Below are positions 52,611 to 61,534 of a stretch of DNA of 64,000 nucleotides, piece by piece. The notes below the pieces were generated by a model. The model worked only from the letters and a program-made list of their open reading frames with translations. It did no database searches and was not told the origin of the DNA. Source of the DNA: M55B154 sp964345775 (lineage in GTDB: Bacteria; Spirochaetota; UBA4802; UB4802); assembly GCA_964345775.1 (NCBI GenBank), contig CAYFSO010000002.1, positions 1 to 64,000 of the forward strand. The letters run 5' to 3'. The position numbers were made by a program, and so were the translations under genes. Numbering within the stretch: the stretch's first letter is position 1; each line of letters opens with the position of its first letter.

Positions 52611-53597
52611 ATGAAAAAAATCAGACGGGTTTACGAGGTTATGAACGGCTTACAACGTAAAGATATTCTTGATATACAATCCCTTTCCACGGATGAAATA
52701 AATCTTATATGCAATTCCGCCCGTTATTTCAAGGACTTGTTCACACGTTCCATAAAGACTGTTCCGGTTCTCAGGGGCAAAACAGTGTGCCTCCTTTTTT
52801 ATGAACCATCAACCAGGACCAGGATCAGTTTTGAGCTGGCAGCAAAGAGGCTTTCCGCAGATCTGATCAATATATCAGTTGCAACCTCCAGTGTTGTTAA
52901 AGGAGAGTCTCTCATTGATACGGTGCACACCCTTGAGGCCTACAAGGCGGATTTCATTGTTATGAGACATGCGGCGTCCCTGGCGCCGCATTTTTTATCC
53001 AGAAATATCAACGCGTCGATCATTAACGCTGGTGACGGTTTTCATGCTCATCCAACACAGGCATTGCTGGATGCGTATTCCATCCTTGAAAAGCGGGATT
53101 CTCTTGATGGGCTTCATATCGGAATAGTGGGAGATATTCTGCATTCAAGGGTGGCCAGGTCTGATATAGAGATCTTCAAAAGACTTGGTGCGAAGGTGAC
53201 ACTGGTGGGCCCCCCCACGCTGATTCCCGACCAGTTCAAGATATACGGGGTGGACATCTCGTACAACCTGGATGACGTCCTGCCGGATCTTGACGTGATC
53301 AACGTACTTAGAATACAGCGTGAACGGCAGCAGGGTTTCTTTTTCCCTTCAATCAGGGAATACCACAGGCAGTTCGCCCTTACCGGTGAACGGTTGAAAC
53401 GCTGTAAGAGTGATATAATAGTTATGCACCCCGGGCCAGTGAACAGGGGTGTTGAGATTGACGATGATGTAGCTGATTCTGAGAACGGAATAATTAACGA
53501 GCAGGTAACCAACGGGGTAGCGGTTCGCATGTCACTGTTTTACCTGCTGGCAGGCGGGACCCCGCTCGAGGGGTCGGATACCGAACAGGAACAGTGA
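52611..53597 (+). CDS. pyrB: Aspartate carbamoyltransferase catalytic subunit
   Basis: 328 residues; an alternative start at ATG 52641 (318 residues, MNGLQRKDILDI, nearer the family's usual length) is also possible, as neither has a strong ribosome-binding site. The enzyme condenses carbamoyl phosphate with aspartate in pyrimidine synthesis. The phosphate-binding motif FYEPSTRTRISFELA, GDGFHAHPTQALLDAYS and IVMHPGPVNRGVEI are characteristic. No pyrI is next to it. pyrC follows 13 bp later, so the two form a pyrBC operon. Confidence 0.96.
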   Translation: MKKIRRVYEVMNGLQRKDILDIQSLSTDEINLICNSARYFKDLFTRSIKTVPVLRGKTVCLLFYEPSTRTRISFELAAKRLSADLINISVATSSVVKGESLIDTVHTLEAYKADFIVMRHAASLAPHFLSRNINASIINAGDGFHAHPTQALLDAYSILEKRDSLDGLHIGIVGDILHSRVARSDIEIFKRLGAKVTLVGPPTLIPDQFKIYGVDISYNLDDVLPDLDVINVLRIQRERQQGFFFPSIREYHRQFALTGERLKRCKSDIIVMHPGPVNRGVEIDDDVADSENGIINEQVTNGVAVRMSLFYLLAGGTPLEGSDTEQEQ

Positions 53598-53610
53598 ACG
53601 AGTTAAGAAT

Positions 53611-54891
53611 ATGGCAATATTGATACAAAACGGAAGAGTTTTAGACCCTGCATCACAAAGGGACGAGCAGGCCGATGTGCTGATTGATGGTGACCGGGTT
53701 GTGAAGATCGCCCCCGGTATTCCTGTTGATGAGAATATGGAAACAATAGACGCGGCGGGCTGCCTGGTGCTTCCCGGGCTTGTGGACATACATGTTCATT
53801 TCAGGGAACCCGGAAGGGAAGAGGCTGAAACCATAATCGGTGGATCAACAGTGGCTGCAAAGAGCGGTTACACGTCGGTATGTACCATGCCCAACACCTC
53901 GCCGGTGATAGACAACCAGGCACTGGTGCGGTTCATCAAGATGGAAGCCGAAATGGGGCCCGTAAACGTCTTTCCCGTTGCAGCCATAACCAGGGGTTCT
54001 CTTGGAGAAGAACTGACCGAGATGGGAGAACTGGTAAACGGTGGTGCGGTTGCCTTCAGCGATGATGGCAGGCCTGTTGAGAATTCCCTGACCATGAGAC
54101 GTGCCCTTGAATACGCCCGAATGTTGAACGTGCCTGTTATACAGCACGCTGAAGACCTCTCCCTTTCAAAAGACGGAATAATGAATGAAGGTGAAAATTC
54201 CATCCTGCTTGGCCTGAAAGGGATCCCCCGCGAGGCGGAAGAGGTGATGATCGCAAGGGACGTCATCCTTACCAGGTTGGCTGTAAGCAGGCTGCACGTG
54301 GCACACGTGTCTTCCAGGGGTTCAGTTGACATAATTACTAACGCAAAAGAACAGGGAGTACGGGTAACCTGTGAAACGGCTCCCCATTATTTTTCGCTCA
54401 CCGATGAGGCAGTTGGAGATCAGTTATCAATGGCCAAGATGAATCCTCCGCTCCGGTCCGAGGAAGACAGGAAGGCCATTATCGAGGCGCTGAGAAAAGG
54501 GAAGATTGACGTGATCGCCACTGATCACGCTCCACATATTCGCAACGAAAAGATGCAGGAGATCGGGTATGCCCCATTTGGTATCATAGGCCTTGAGACG
54601 GCGGTCCCGTTGATCATCACCGTGCTGGTTCGCGAGAATGGGTTTTCGTACATGCAGGCCTTTGACAAGGTTACCATCAATCCGTCTACCATACTGAATC
54701 TTGACAGGGGTGAATTAAAAGAAGGCGGAATTGCAGACGTCGCCGTCATCAATCCTGATAAGAAGATAAAGGTGGATGAAGATTTTATTTTTTCACGATG
54801 CAAGAACACGCCATTTACAGGCAGGGAATTGTACGGATCGGTTGAGTATACCATATGCTCCGGCAGGGTGGTGTATCCTTTCAGCGAATGA
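53611..54891 (+). CDS. pyrC: Dihydroorotase
   Basis: 426 residues, class I type. The enzyme closes carbamoyl aspartate to dihydroorotate using two metal ions. The metal-binding DIHVHFREPG, the MPNTSPVIDN segment, ETAPHYFSLTD and VIATDHAPH are intact, so it is expected to be active rather than a non-catalytic PyrC partner. It converges on the GDSL hydrolase with a 4-bp gap. pyrF is 43 kb away. Confidence 0.97.
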   Translation: MAILIQNGRVLDPASQRDEQADVLIDGDRVVKIAPGIPVDENMETIDAAGCLVLPGLVDIHVHFREPGREEAETIIGGSTVAAKSGYTSVCTMPNTSPVIDNQALVRFIKMEAEMGPVNVFPVAAITRGSLGEELTEMGELVNGGAVAFSDDGRPVENSLTMRRALEYARMLNVPVIQHAEDLSLSKDGIMNEGENSILLGLKGIPREAEEVMIARDVILTRLAVSRLHVAHVSSRGSVDIITNAKEQGVRVTCETAPHYFSLTDEAVGDQLSMAKMNPPLRSEEDRKAIIEALRKGKIDVIATDHAPHIRNEKMQEIGYAPFGIIGLETAVPLIITVLVRENGFSYMQAFDKVTINPSTILNLDRGELKEGGIADVAVINPDKKIKVDEDFIFSRCKNTPFTGRELYGSVEYTICSGRVVYPFSE

Positions 54892-54895
54892 ACAT

Positions 54896-55531
54896 TTATT
54901 CAAATAGCTGAAACAGCGCTTCGGCAATAACCCTGTGCCCTTTCTTCGTCGGGTGCACCCCGTCAAACTGGACCAGTTCTTTCTGGGATAGACCCTCCCG
55001 TACCTTTTCTTCCCAGTAACGATGCACGGCTGCAACCGGTGTATCAAGTTCGGAACCGATGTCTTCCATCTCCCTGTAGAATGAATCAGCGATATCCCGT
55101 TCGGGTAATCCATCAAGCCAGTTTGATGTTATAAGCACGATCTCGGCACCGGTTTCCTTTCTTGCCTGTCGTACAATAGAACGTATGAAATTACCATAGG
55201 TGGAGGTGGTGTACCCGGTTACAGCGTCATTAAGGGCGAACTGCACAAGCACGCAATGGGGCTCATGCTGAATAACGTCCCTTTTGAGCCGGTGGAGCCC
55301 TCCCTCGGCTGTATCTCCCGGGATACCGGCGTTCACTATGTGGATATCCGCGTCAGGATACTGTTCGGAGAGCATCTGGTAAAAATAATCAATATATCCA
55401 CTGGAAACCATCCATCCCTGGGTGAAAGAGTCTCCAAGGGCTGCGATGGTGACTGCCTGTCCCTGTCGAAGTCTTTCTATGGTGTTGTATGGTTTTCTCT
55501 GATGATCGTTCACTGGTATACCTGCCTTCAC
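54896..55531 (-). CDS. SGNH/GDSL-family hydrolase
   Basis: 211 residues. ALGDSFTQGW carries the nucleophile Ser, NAGIPGDTAEGG provides the Gly block, VQFALND the Asn block and DGVHPTKKGH the catalytic Asp-His. Family members are esterases, lipases or carbohydrate deacetylases. No signal peptide is visible. The GTG start at 55531 is uncertain; a second GTG at 55513 has a better AAGGCAGGT upstream. The 5' gap holds the promoter and operator of the opposite operon. Confidence 0.88.
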   Translation of the reverse strand: MKAGIPVNDHQRKPYNTIERLRQGQAVTIAALGDSFTQGWMVSSGYIDYFYQMLSEQYPDADIHIVNAGIPGDTAEGGLHRLKRDVIQHEPHCVLVQFALNDAVTGYTTSTYGNFIRSIVRQARKETGAEIVLITSNWLDGLPERDIADSFYREMEDIGSELDTPVAAVHRYWEEKVREGLSQKELVQFDGVHPTKKGHRVIAEALFQLFE

Positions 55532-55589
55532 TGAAAATTACTGGATACTACAGGATGGCAAATGTCAAATACTCTTTCCGGGAAAGTAA

Positions 55590-55634
55590 TTGACAAACGC
55601 GGCATGAGGGCATTAGTATTTGCATTTCGCAAAT
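55590..55634 (+). promoter_or_regulatory. Promoter with an overlapping inverted repeat before the 55655 operon
   Basis: TTGACA (55590-55595), 18-bp spacer, then TAGTAT (55614-55619). The repeat ATTTGC-ATTTC-GCAAAT (55618-55634), 6+6 bp, overlaps the end of the -10 and the likely start site, a common operator position. The binding regulator is unknown. Confidence 0.55.
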
Positions 55635-55654
55635 AAAAGACCAGGACAATACTT

Positions 55655-56305
55655 ATGGAACCAGTCTATCCCCCTCCATGGCAGCTTTTTGGTGACGGGT
55701 ATATTCTCCTCTATAATTTTTCACATAAATTCATCTGCGAGGAATGTTTTTGCCCCGAAACCCTCTCCGATAACCTTTTCAAGGGGCTGGGATGCGTGAT
55801 GATGGTTAATTATGTACGGTCAACAGCGGGTCCGTACAGGGAATTGCTGTTCATCCCTGGAAAATTCAATTATGACAACGAGAAGCTGTACAGTATTACG
55901 AAAATTTTCGTATCCACCATGGCCAGTGTGGAAAACGGGAGACGCAACTGGGGTATTCCCAAGGAGCTTGCAGAATTCGCATCCGTTCAGCTTGACAGGC
56001 ACCGGGAACGTATTGTTGTCCACCGGGAAGGTGAACTTGTGCTTGAGACGGTGCTGAAAACCAGGGGTTTTCCTTTCCCGGTACGAACACGGTATTATCC
56101 ATTCCCCCTTGTACAGGAATATGAGAATAAAGCTTTTTTTACCGAGTTCAGCGGAGAGGGCAAAGGGCGCCTTGCGGTTGTTGAGGACATGCATGTCAAC
56201 CCGAAACATTTCCCCGATATCGCGTCGGTAAAACCACTTGCAGTTGTGCACGTGGAAAACTTTTCCATCAGTTTCCCGGTGCCGCAAATAAAAATTGAGG
56301 AGTAA
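55655..56305 (+). CDS. Acetoacetate decarboxylase-like family protein
   Basis: 216 residues. Segments YRELLFIPGKF, SITKIFVSTMASVENGRRNW, GIPKELAEFASVQL and AVVHVENFSISFP match the acetoacetate-decarboxylase-like fold. True decarboxylases have an adjacent Lys-Lys pair that forms the Schiff base; I do not see that pair in this sequence, so decarboxylase activity is doubtful. It heads an operon with the following SDR and HAD genes and has an apparent promoter 40 bp upstream. Confidence 0.8.
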   Translation: MEPVYPPPWQLFGDGYILLYNFSHKFICEECFCPETLSDNLFKGLGCVMMVNYVRSTAGPYRELLFIPGKFNYDNEKLYSITKIFVSTMASVENGRRNWGIPKELAEFASVQLDRHRERIVVHREGELVLETVLKTRGFPFPVRTRYYPFPLVQEYENKAFFTEFSGEGKGRLAVVEDMHVNPKHFPDIASVKPLAVVHVENFSISFPVPQIKIEE

Positions 56306-56309
56306 AGCC

Positions 56310-57080
56310 ATGAAGCTTTATAAAAAAAGGATCTTGATTACAGGTGCCTCAACTGGAATTGGCAGGGCCCTTATTGAAGAACTGCAAAAATATGACGCGA
56401 AGATTGTGGTTGGAGATCTTAACCCGGAGTTGATCGAAAAAGTTCCCGGACGGGTTATGCCCATGAAATGCGATGTCTCCCAACCTGAAAACATTGACCT
56501 GCTTTTTTCCTTCGCCATGAATGAAATGGAAGGTATAGATATTTGTATTGCCAATGCGGGATTCGCATATTACGAGCTCATCGAAAATGAAGACTGGAAG
56601 CATATTGAAGACATTTACAGGGTAAACGTGTTCGCACCATTTTACTGTATAGAAAAAATGCAGACATTGAATGCAGGACGTGAATACTGCGTTGCGGTCA
56701 CCGCTTCGGCCATGGCAAAGCTTGCACTGCCGGGATACGCCCTGTATTCGTCTACCAAGGCTGCAATTGATTCTTTTGCCCATGCCTACAGGTTCGAACG
56801 GGATCCAAATGCGCTTGTTTCCATCGTTTACCCCATAGCCACTAAGACAGAGTTCTTCAAAACCGCAGGGGAAAATACGCCAGTGCCTTTTCCGTCACAG
56901 ACAGCGGAGCACGTGGCGAGAAGTATTATACGCGGGATCAGGAAGAACAAAAAATCCATATATCCTTCAAAGCTGTTTTATACCCTTATGATATTGAACA
57001 GGCTGTTCCCTTTCATCCTGTATTTATATGCAAAGGTGGAGCAGAAAAAAATGAACAGGTACCTGAAGAAGCAGGATTAG
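56310..57080 (+). CDS. Short-chain dehydrogenase/reductase
   Basis: 256 residues from ATG 56310, which follows GAGGAG; the upstream start at 56295 lies before that site. The NAD(P)-binding TGASTGIG is at 12-19, NAG at about residue 78, and the catalytic Ser/Tyr/Lys set is in AVTASAMAK and YALYSSTKAA. The C-terminal region has basic residues and a hydrophobic run (LFPFILYLYA). Substrate unknown. The stop is 17 bp before the HAD phosphatase. Confidence 0.92.
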   Translation: MKLYKKRILITGASTGIGRALIEELQKYDAKIVVGDLNPELIEKVPGRVMPMKCDVSQPENIDLLFSFAMNEMEGIDICIANAGFAYYELIENEDWKHIEDIYRVNVFAPFYCIEKMQTLNAGREYCVAVTASAMAKLALPGYALYSSTKAAIDSFAHAYRFERDPNALVSIVYPIATKTEFFKTAGENTPVPFPSQTAEHVARSIIRGIRKNKKSIYPSKLFYTLMILNRLFPFILYLYAKVEQKKMNRYLKKQD

Positions 57081-57097
57081 GGAATAACCGAAATATC

Positions 57098-57787
57098 ATG
57101 ACTACCAGCGCTGACATCTCTTTCGTGAAGGCATTCCTGTTTGACCTTGATGGAACATTACTGAACACTCTTCAGGACCTGGCAGATTCCATGAACGAAG
57201 TACTTTCTGAAAAAGGGCTGCCTGTCCACCCGGTGCATGAATACCGATACTTTGTGGGAGATGGGATGAGAGAACTTGCGCGAAGGGTATATCCCGGCGA
57301 CCCACACGAAAAACTGGTTGATGATCTTGTGGAAGAGATGCGTGTAGAATACGGGAAAAGATGCTATGACACCACCGGCCCCTATGCGGGGGTAAATGAA
57401 ATGCTGGAGTTTCTTTCTGAAGCTGGTGTGCCCATGGCGGTCTTTTCCAATAAACCGCATGAATTTACCATGGAGATGGTGGCATATTATTTCAAGGAAA
57501 TACCATTCAGGGCGGTCATTGGCGTAAATGAATCCGTGCCCCGCAAACCGGACCCCGCAGGTGCACTTATGATATCAAAAAAGATTGGAATTGAGCCGGG
57601 AAAGTTCATCTACCTTGGTGATACCGCAACAGATATGCGCACCGCCATATCTGCCGGTATGTACCCGGCAGGAGCGGCATGGGGATTCAGGGATGCGCAG
57701 GAACTGCGACAAAATGGTGCGGTGATCATTATGGAAACACCCCGTGAACTTACCAGTGTTATTAAAAATACCTTCAATACAAAATAG
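57098..57787 (+). CDS. HAD phosphatase of the phosphoglycolate phosphatase (Gph) type
   Basis: 229 residues. LFDLDGTLLNT is the nucleophile motif; AVFSNKPHEF holds the Ser/Lys of motifs II and III; YLGDTATDMRTAISAGM carries the acidic pair. A helical cap lies between residues 25 and 90. The Gph assignment is by similarity, and closely related enzymes act on other small phosphates. It is the last gene of the promoter-operator operon at 55590. Confidence 0.85.
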   Translation: MTTSADISFVKAFLFDLDGTLLNTLQDLADSMNEVLSEKGLPVHPVHEYRYFVGDGMRELARRVYPGDPHEKLVDDLVEEMRVEYGKRCYDTTGPYAGVNEMLEFLSEAGVPMAVFSNKPHEFTMEMVAYYFKEIPFRAVIGVNESVPRKPDPAGALMISKKIGIEPGKFIYLGDTATDMRTAISAGMYPAGAAWGFRDAQELRQNGAVIIMETPRELTSVIKNTFNTK

Positions 57788-57883
57788 GCATCTTAACAAA
57801 AATGTATTGCAATTTTAAGCTTTACCTGCAAAAGATATGTATTAGAGATCAATTTTTTGTATAGGAACATGTAAGGATTGTTG

Positions 57884-59389
57884 GTGACTGGAAAGATACC
57901 GGAAAACAATGGGCTTGTACTCTCATTGCTGGATCACCTGAATGAGGCCGTGGCCATTTGTTCACGGAAGGGATACCTAATATACCACAACAGTAAAATG
58001 ATGGATTACCTGGGCGAACGTCCGGTGAGCGACCCCACCCTGGAAAAGCTGATCCAATCACTGGGTATGGAAAAAGAACTGGGAAATTTGCTGCTTGGAT
58101 GCATCGATTCAACCGAGCAGAAACTGCCTTTTTCTACTACCGTGCTGCTGTCAGATGAAAACGGTTTTAAGAGCTGGTGTGATATTATCATTGAAGAACT
58201 GGACGACGAGCACCGTATGCTTTCAATACGTGATGTATCTGACAAGAAGCTGGCAAAGGAGCTTTTGCGGTTCAGGGTAGGATTTGAGAAACTTGTGACA
58301 CATATATCCACGTATTTCATAAACATGGATTACAACGAAATAGACAGCGGTATCATTGACGCACTGGAAAGGATAGCCGTGTTTTCAGAGGCAGACAGGA
58401 GCTGGGTATACTTTTTTAATCATTCCGGGGATACCATAGAAACTGCGTATGAATGGTGTGCGGAAGGAGTACCCTCCATAAAAAAACATATGAAAGGTTT
58501 AGTTGGTGAACAGGTGCCTTTCTTGTCGGAAAAGATCAGGGCAAAAGAAACGGTTTTTTGTAATTCTATTGATGAACTGATTTCCACGGAGGATGAAAAG
58601 TTTGTTAAAGACCTGCCCATCAAGTCATTCATCGTGGTGCCTGTGGTAAGCAGCGGTCATGTGCGCGGTATTATTGGTCTCAGCACGGTTTACACGGAGA
58701 AAAACTGGCACGGGGATATTGTGACATTGCTGAAAATGGTAGGTGAGATTTTTGCCAACGCCAGGGAAAGGAAAATATCCGACGAGGACCTTAAAAAAAC
58801 CCTGATACAATTACGGCAGGCAATGGGGGGCATCATCCAGGCCATGGCCTTGACGGTGGAATCACGTGATCCCTATACTGCAGGTCATCAGCGCAGGGTA
58901 GCAGATCTTGCAAGGGCGATAGCCGGCAAGTTGGGGCTTGGTGTTGACGAGATAGAGGCAATACGGCTTGGAGGAATAATTCATGACCTGGGTAAAATTT
59001 CTGTCCCGGCTGAGATACTCAGCAAGCCGGGCAGGATAAGCCAGCTTGAATTTGATCTCATAAAAAGCCACCCCCTTACCGCTTTTGATATCATAAAGAC
59101 AATAGAATTTCCATGGCCCCTGGCGCATATTGTGCTGCAGCATCATGAACGGTTCGATGGCTCAGGGTATCCCTATGGGCTTTCAGGTGAAGAGATAAAC
59201 AGGCATGCCAGGATACTGGCAGTGGCGGATGTTGTTGAAGCCATGGCCTCTCATCGTCCATACAGGCCAGCGCTTGGAATGGCAACCGCCATGGAGGAGA
59301 TCACCAAAAACAGGGGAATATTGTATGACCCCGAGGTGGTTGATGCATGTCTTATTGTCGTTGAAACAGAAGAATATACCTTCAATTAG
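57884..59389 (+). CDS. PAS-GAF-HD-GYP cyclic-di-GMP phosphodiesterase
   Basis: 501 residues from GTG 57884, with TAAGGA seven bases before. A PAS-like N-terminus (LLDHLNEAVAICSRKGYLIY) is followed by a GAF domain at about 145-300. The C-terminal 190 residues are an HD-GYP domain with H-QRRVADLARAI, IHDLGKIS, LQHHERFDGSGYPYGLSGE and VVEAMASHRPYRP, all expected catalytic residues. HD-GYP domains hydrolyse c-di-GMP, so this protein opposes the cyclase at 10528. It faces guaB in a convergent arrangement. Confidence 0.92.
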   Translation: MTGKIPENNGLVLSLLDHLNEAVAICSRKGYLIYHNSKMMDYLGERPVSDPTLEKLIQSLGMEKELGNLLLGCIDSTEQKLPFSTTVLLSDENGFKSWCDIIIEELDDEHRMLSIRDVSDKKLAKELLRFRVGFEKLVTHISTYFINMDYNEIDSGIIDALERIAVFSEADRSWVYFFNHSGDTIETAYEWCAEGVPSIKKHMKGLVGEQVPFLSEKIRAKETVFCNSIDELISTEDEKFVKDLPIKSFIVVPVVSSGHVRGIIGLSTVYTEKNWHGDIVTLLKMVGEIFANARERKISDEDLKKTLIQLRQAMGGIIQAMALTVESRDPYTAGHQRRVADLARAIAGKLGLGVDEIEAIRLGGIIHDLGKISVPAEILSKPGRISQLEFDLIKSHPLTAFDIIKTIEFPWPLAHIVLQHHERFDGSGYPYGLSGEEINRHARILAVADVVEAMASHRPYRPALGMATAMEEITKNRGILYDPEVVDACLIVVETEEYTFN

Positions 59390-59430
59390 CCTGTTCGCAT
59401 AAAAAAAATGGTAATAAAAAAACTATAAGG

Positions 59431-60927
59431 CTATATATATTTTGGCTCCTTGTAGGAGTGCATGTCATGAACCCCGCCTTCTATCTGTGCTGACATTGAT
59501 CGCATCTCAAATCGCAGTTCATTGGAGTGTAGCTTCTGGTGCAGAAGCGATACGCTACTGGTTCCTATGTCCTGAAAAGAATGTTTTAATCCCTGAAAAA
59601 TGTATGGTAGATAGTCAAGCAGTGACCCCTTGTCTACAACGGCACCCGAAACACCCTGGGCTACCTTGATCTTGGATTCCTCGGCGAAATATCTCTTTGA
59701 GCCGCCTTTTTCCATTGCCTCAATTGATGCCATGCCACGGTATCTTTTCAGGCGGATACCGTTTTCATAAAAGTATTCACCCGGGGCTTCCTCGGTACCG
59801 GCAAGCATGGATCCCATCATAACGGCAGAAGCGCCAATGGAAAGGGCCTTTGCAATATGACCGATATTGGCAACACCACCGTCTGCCACAACGGGAATAT
59901 CGTGCTTTCGTGCGTAGCGGGCACAGCGGTATACAGCCGTTGCCTGTGCGCGGCCAACTGCCATGGTGGTTTGCGTAGTACATATTGATCCTGGCCCCAT
60001 GCCGATCCTGAGCGAATCAGCACCCGCCTTGATGAGATTTTCACACTGTTCTTCTGAAACAACGTTGCCAGCCATTACATCAATTTCGGGATAGGACTTT
60101 TTAATATACTTGATCATTTCGATCTGGTAAATGGAATTTCCCTGGGCCGAGTCGATGACAACAAGGTTTACACCTGCCTTTGCCAGTTCATGCAGCCGTT
60201 CCCTTGATTCGTCCTTGGTAGAGATGGCAGCGCCAACCATTAGCTGTTTTCGTGCGTCTTTTGAGGCACATGGGTATTCCCTGTTGGTGAGCAGGTCGTT
60301 CCGGCTCATAAGAGATACAAGGTGCCCGTTTTCGTTTATGATCGGCAGTTTTCCTTTCTTCGAATTTTTTAATATATCATTTGCTTCGAAAAGTGTAACA
60401 CCCTCGTGGGCCGTGAGAAGGTCGGTTGTCATAACCTCCCGTATCTGTTTGGACCTGTCATGCTCAAAATCAATGTCCCGGTTGGTAACGATACCGATCA
60501 GCTTTGAATAGAGATTCCCATCCTCGGTAATTGGAATACCAGAAAAACCATACTCATCTTTTATCCTGTCTATGTCCTGTATGGTATGCTGGGGTGAAAG
60601 AACAACAGGGTCCATGATGAAACCATTCTCATAACGTTTTACCTTTCGAACCTCGTCCACCTGTTCGTCGATGGAGTTGTTATAATGGATAATTCCGATA
60701 CCACCAAGAAGCGAAAGAGTAATGGCCATCCTTGATTCTGTTACCGTGTCCATGGGACTTGAAATAACGGGCCGTTTGACAATTATATTACGGGATACCC
60801 GTGACTCAAGATCAACCTCTTCTGGATTGAAGTCAATAAACCCCGGTAAAATTATGAAATCGTTGTACGCGATACCATGTACTGTATCGAAGAGTTCCTG
60901 TGCGCTGAATCCGTCTTTTTTTGTCAT
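59431..60927 (-). CDS. guaB: IMP dehydrogenase
   Basis: 498 residues from ATG 60927, with CAGGAG upstream. The enzyme oxidises IMP to XMP, the first committed step of GMP synthesis. A TIM barrel with the catalytic-Cys loop GMGPGSICTT, AGNVVSEEQCENLI and VVADGGVANIGHIAKAL is interrupted by two CBS domains (about residues 95-210). A TTGACA lies on the minus strand at 60974-60979, but the nearest TATTAT is 20 bp away, so the promoter is only tentative. Confidence 0.97.
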   Translation of the reverse strand: MTKKDGFSAQELFDTVHGIAYNDFIILPGFIDFNPEEVDLESRVSRNIIVKRPVISSPMDTVTESRMAITLSLLGGIGIIHYNNSIDEQVDEVRKVKRYENGFIMDPVVLSPQHTIQDIDRIKDEYGFSGIPITEDGNLYSKLIGIVTNRDIDFEHDRSKQIREVMTTDLLTAHEGVTLFEANDILKNSKKGKLPIINENGHLVSLMSRNDLLTNREYPCASKDARKQLMVGAAISTKDESRERLHELAKAGVNLVVIDSAQGNSIYQIEMIKYIKKSYPEIDVMAGNVVSEEQCENLIKAGADSLRIGMGPGSICTTQTTMAVGRAQATAVYRCARYARKHDIPVVADGGVANIGHIAKALSIGASAVMMGSMLAGTEEAPGEYFYENGIRLKRYRGMASIEAMEKGGSKRYFAEESKIKVAQGVSGAVVDKGSLLDYLPYIFQGLKHSFQDIGTSSVSLLHQKLHSNELRFEMRSMSAQIEGGVHDMHSYKEPKYI

Positions 60928-61174
60928 TGTTTGCTCCTGTTGATAGAATAATAGCAATTGGGGAGTGCATCTTTGTCAAGCAATTACAAGATTGTCTCAC
61001 GATTTTATATAAATGTAGCTGTTTATTGGCATCTTTCAACAAGAATTTTCATTAATATGAGCTGAGAAATTCATAATGGCACAGGTAATTTTACTTGCCA
61101 TGTACATATTGAAAATGTCAATATAGATGAAGTGTTATTCAACAGGGAATGCGTATTTGAGCAGGAGGGGCAAC

Positions 61175-61534
61175 ATGAAAACCTGTAAGCGATGTGGCCA
61201 GTGCTGCCAGGATGTAAGGCTTGCAGAGCCTCCTGATCTCCTTGAAAAGGCATACCGTTACTGGCGAAAATCCAAAGAGATCGATCCTTCTTTTTCAGAG
61301 ATATACCTGATCTATCCAATGCTTGTATTCAAGTACGAGGACCAGTCAGAGGATCTTCCATACCATTATTCGTGTAAACATTTCTTAATGGATATTGATG
61401 GCAAACCGGGGTGTTCAATTTATGAAATACGTCCGCGAATGTGCAGGGATTTTCCCTATTACGATGAGGTGGAACACCTGAACAGGGATGAACCCCTGAG
61501 TCCATACAGTGGTTGTGGCTATAACGAGGGTTAG
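61175..61534 (+). CDS. YkgJ-family cysteine-cluster protein
   Basis: 119 residues from ATG 61175, with AGGAGGGG upstream. MKTCKRCGQCCQDVRLAEPP carries the CxxCxxCC motif; CKHFLMDIDGKPGCSIYEIR and PRMCRDFPYY supply the remaining Cys. The family (UPF0153) is predicted to bind zinc or an iron-sulfur cluster, with no proven activity. Its stop abuts the start of the next gene, so they are translated together. Confidence 0.88.
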   Translation: MKTCKRCGQCCQDVRLAEPPDLLEKAYRYWRKSKEIDPSFSEIYLIYPMLVFKYEDQSEDLPYHYSCKHFLMDIDGKPGCSIYEIRPRMCRDFPYYDEVEHLNRDEPLSPYSGCGYNEG

